From contig CAMCFT010000013.1 of assembly GCA_945874225.1 (NCBI GenBank), positions 30,753 through 94,752 on the forward strand: a stretch of DNA of 64,000 nucleotides. The letters are read 5' to 3'. Positions within the stretch are counted from its first letter, which is position 1, and every line of letters begins with the position of its first letter. The stretch comes from Flavobacterium psychrophilum (GTDB lineage Bacteria; Bacteroidota; Bacteroidia; Flavobacteriales; Flavobacteriaceae). The notes below the pieces were generated by a model, which made no database searches, was not told where the DNA came from, and saw only the letters and a list, made by a program, of their open reading frames with translations. Of this stretch, positions 62,294 through 64,000 are shown in pieces. The position numbers were made by a program, and so were the translations under genes.

Positions 62294-63880
62294 TTACATC
62301 TCAAACAACAAAGTCATTGAGAAGTTGTTATTTGTTCTATTGATTCGAGCGCCATCAGTAAAACCTTGGTTAAAGAAACCTTGTTGAGAATTCCTTTGTG
62401 CATTAGAATATGAAAAATCCATTTTAAACGCACCAAAATTATATCCTAAACCTCCGGAAAAACTATTCAAGTCACCAACGGTTGTTCCATTCTTGTATGG
62501 ACTTTCTTCAAAACGATATCCGCCTCTAAGACTCCATTCCTTGATCTTATATTCACCACCTATTCTCAATTCACCCGAAGTAGCCAGCGTATTACTCATT
62601 TGGTTGTTCGTGTCTCTATAATAAGGATCGTTTTCTGGTCTAAATTGAGTGTTGCCATAATCTTTTATAGAGTAATCAATGCTTATTAATCCTGTCTTTC
62701 CAAAGACGTAGGCAAAACTTCCTGTGAACTTTCCTGGTGCGTCCAATTGGTATGGAGCATAGTAATTGATGATATTCGGATCAACGACATCTGGTGATAA
62801 TACTTCAATTGAATTGGCACTCACGGCAACTAGTTTTTGCGAAAACTCATCACTCAAATTATACCATATAGGCGAATCATAAGCCAATCCCAAACGAATT
62901 TCATTAGTGACTTTTGCAATGGCGCCTATTTGAAATGAAAATCCTGTGCCATAGGTGTATAAGCTATTGTCAAAACGCAAACTTTTTACGGTGTAATCAG
63001 TATTCACAGGGTTATTATTGGATTCATAAAAACTTGTAGATTGTGTAAAATCTGTGAAATGTGAATTTAAGTTTATACCTAAATACAATTTATCTTTATA
63101 TGAAGTGGCAGCATTAAAAGATAATTTTCCGTTATATCCATTAGAATAAATGCTGTTTTCCTGATGGTAATTTCCTCCTGGCGTTACATTTGAAACGTAT
63201 GTGCTGTTTGGGTTATTCAAATCTGCGGCATCAATAATATAACCTTGGTTGTAAAAAGCTATCATCGCTTGCTGTGCTGCAAAACCACTTAGTTCAGGGT
63301 ATTGTTCATTTGGAAAGCTATTGCCTAAATAAGAATATAATTCATTTATAGATTCACCGACATTTCTATTGACAAACTCTTGTGGTACGGGTGACCCACC
63401 ATTTCCAGTATTAGCATAGTATAAGAAATATCCATCCATAGAATTCGTAGGATTGGTTCCCGCCGAAAATACAGAATTGTCAAAGTTATTCATATTTTCA
63501 TAGTTGATCGCCATCGAAAACTTTTTCCAATCGCTTGTTGGATTTTGGTTTTTAAAGACAAAAACACCTCCAGTCTGATTCATATCAAATGAATTGTCAG
63601 AAGCTGAAGTGTTAGTTCCAAAATAATTAGAATCATTTTTAGTATTGAAAGTACTTAAGGTTATCGTAAGTTGATTATTTGCAAAAACAGCGGAACCCGC
63701 AGGATTTACATTTATGGATGACAAATCTCCGCCAAGTGCACCAAAGGCGCCACTCATAGCTCTAAAACGAGCCGTTCCGTTTAAGTTATCTTGTGCATAA
63801 CGAATGGCATCAGGTATTTCTTGTGATTGAGCAACACTAAAAGTGAAACTAGCTAATAAAAGGAATATGTAATTTTTCAT
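62294..63880 (-). CDS. OmpP1/FadL-type outer-membrane transport protein
   Basis: A 528-residue protein with a signal peptide (MKNYIFLLLASFTFSVAQSQ). The opening EIPDAIRYAQDNLNGTARFRAMSGAFGALGGDLSSINVNPAGSAVF segment is the conserved FadL/OmpP1 hatch region, and barrel strands such as RIGGEYKIKEWSLRGGYRFE continue to a terminal FEM. FadL-type channels take up hydrophobic compounds. It follows a Gly-rich gene on the same strand. Confidence 0.87.
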   Translation of the reverse strand: MKNYIFLLLASFTFSVAQSQEIPDAIRYAQDNLNGTARFRAMSGAFGALGGDLSSINVNPAGSAVFANNQLTITLSTFNTKNDSNYFGTNTSASDNSFDMNQTGGVFVFKNQNPTSDWKKFSMAINYENMNNFDNSVFSAGTNPTNSMDGYFLYYANTGNGGSPVPQEFVNRNVGESINELYSYLGNSFPNEQYPELSGFAAQQAMIAFYNQGYIIDAADLNNPNSTYVSNVTPGGNYHQENSIYSNGYNGKLSFNAATSYKDKLYLGINLNSHFTDFTQSTSFYESNNNPVNTDYTVKSLRFDNSLYTYGTGFSFQIGAIAKVTNEIRLGLAYDSPIWYNLSDEFSQKLVAVSANSIEVLSPDVVDPNIINYYAPYQLDAPGKFTGSFAYVFGKTGLISIDYSIKDYGNTQFRPENDPYYRDTNNQMSNTLATSGELRIGGEYKIKEWSLRGGYRFEESPYKNGTTVGDLNSFSGGLGYNFGAFKMDFSYSNAQRNSQQGFFNQGFTDGARINRTNNNFSMTLLFEM

Positions 63881-63926
63881 CTTTTTTGAATTAAGGTTTT
63901 ATATTTTTTATAAAACGGAAAAATAA

Positions 63927-64000
63927 TTATCTTCTTCCACCTCCGCTAACACCTCCAGATGATCTTCCGCCACCTCCAGATGATCCTCCAACGCTAGACG
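63927..64000 (-). CDS. C-terminus of a Gly/Ser/Arg-rich protein (start outside window)
   Basis: The minus-strand frame entering at 64000 reads SSVGGSSGGGGRSSGGVSGG, then GRR, with stop TAA at 63927-63929. Only 23 full codons are visible. The low-complexity tail with repeated RSSGG is all that can be described; the family is unknown. It lies 46 bp upstream of the FadL-type gene. Confidence 0.6.
   Translation of the reverse strand, partial: SSVGGSSGGGGRSSGGVSGGGRR

Overview
The window looks like chromosomal DNA of a Flavobacterium-type member of the Bacteroidota. It is AT-rich. Two proteins end in type A sorting domains of the type IX secretion system (T9SS), BshC (bacillithiol synthesis) is present, promoters of the TAnnTTTG type can be found, Shine-Dalgarno sequences are mostly absent, and flavobacterial-style palindromic repeats are scattered between genes. 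No rRNA, tRNA, CRISPR array, insertion sequence or prophage was seen.

Layout. (1) 1-5221: partial NagX-like membrane acyltransferase, bshC, an MHS-family symporter and an SdpR/SdpI repressor-membrane protein pair behind a nested palindromic operator. (2) 5279-9974: a cobalamin-binding-type radical SAM protein with an unusual CX4CX2C cluster motif, then a hybrid histidine kinase whose first membrane helix is split by a frameshift in a T10 tract, then a decayed copy of the radical SAM gene's 3' end. (3) 10080-13556: three-gene biotin-dependent acyl-CoA carboxylase operon, probably for propionyl-CoA. (4) 13631-19919, minus strand: permease, glutamine-synthetase-like ligase, iron alcohol dehydrogenase, class I amidotransferase-type hydrolase and aldehyde dehydrogenase. 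This is the gene set expected for ethanolamine (or another amino alcohol) breakdown through gamma-glutamyl intermediates. (5) 20278-29134: envelope redox locus with three tandem CxxCH lipoproteins, an OB-fold protein, a DUF5777-type barrel, a c-type cytochrome lipoprotein, YceI, and an ApbE flavin transferase flanked by two T9SS-exported DUF2271-type proteins that carry flavinylation-like motifs.

(6) 29204-53603: large polyamine/amino-acid catabolic locus. It has PotD, PotB, PotC and PotA, three class III aminotransferases, four aldehyde dehydrogenases (one MmsA type), three sister GNAT acetyltransferases plus two other GNATs, an amidohydrolase, a CoA-transferase, an NhaC-type antiporter, an Lrp regulator and a Tat-signal amine oxidase. 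Together these could process both the C4 (GABA to succinate) and C3 (beta-alanine to acetyl-CoA) parts of spermidine. A pseudogene bracketed by inverted palindromes interrupts the pot genes. (7) 53727-64000: outer-membrane proteins, carbonic anhydrase with a SulP transporter, a wall amidase, RimO, an OmpP1/FadL-type protein and a cut-off Gly/Arg-rich gene.

The two most interesting systems are the gamma-glutamyl amino-alcohol pathway (4) and the surface flavin/heme locus (5). Both assignments rest on family recognition and gene context; no searches were run.
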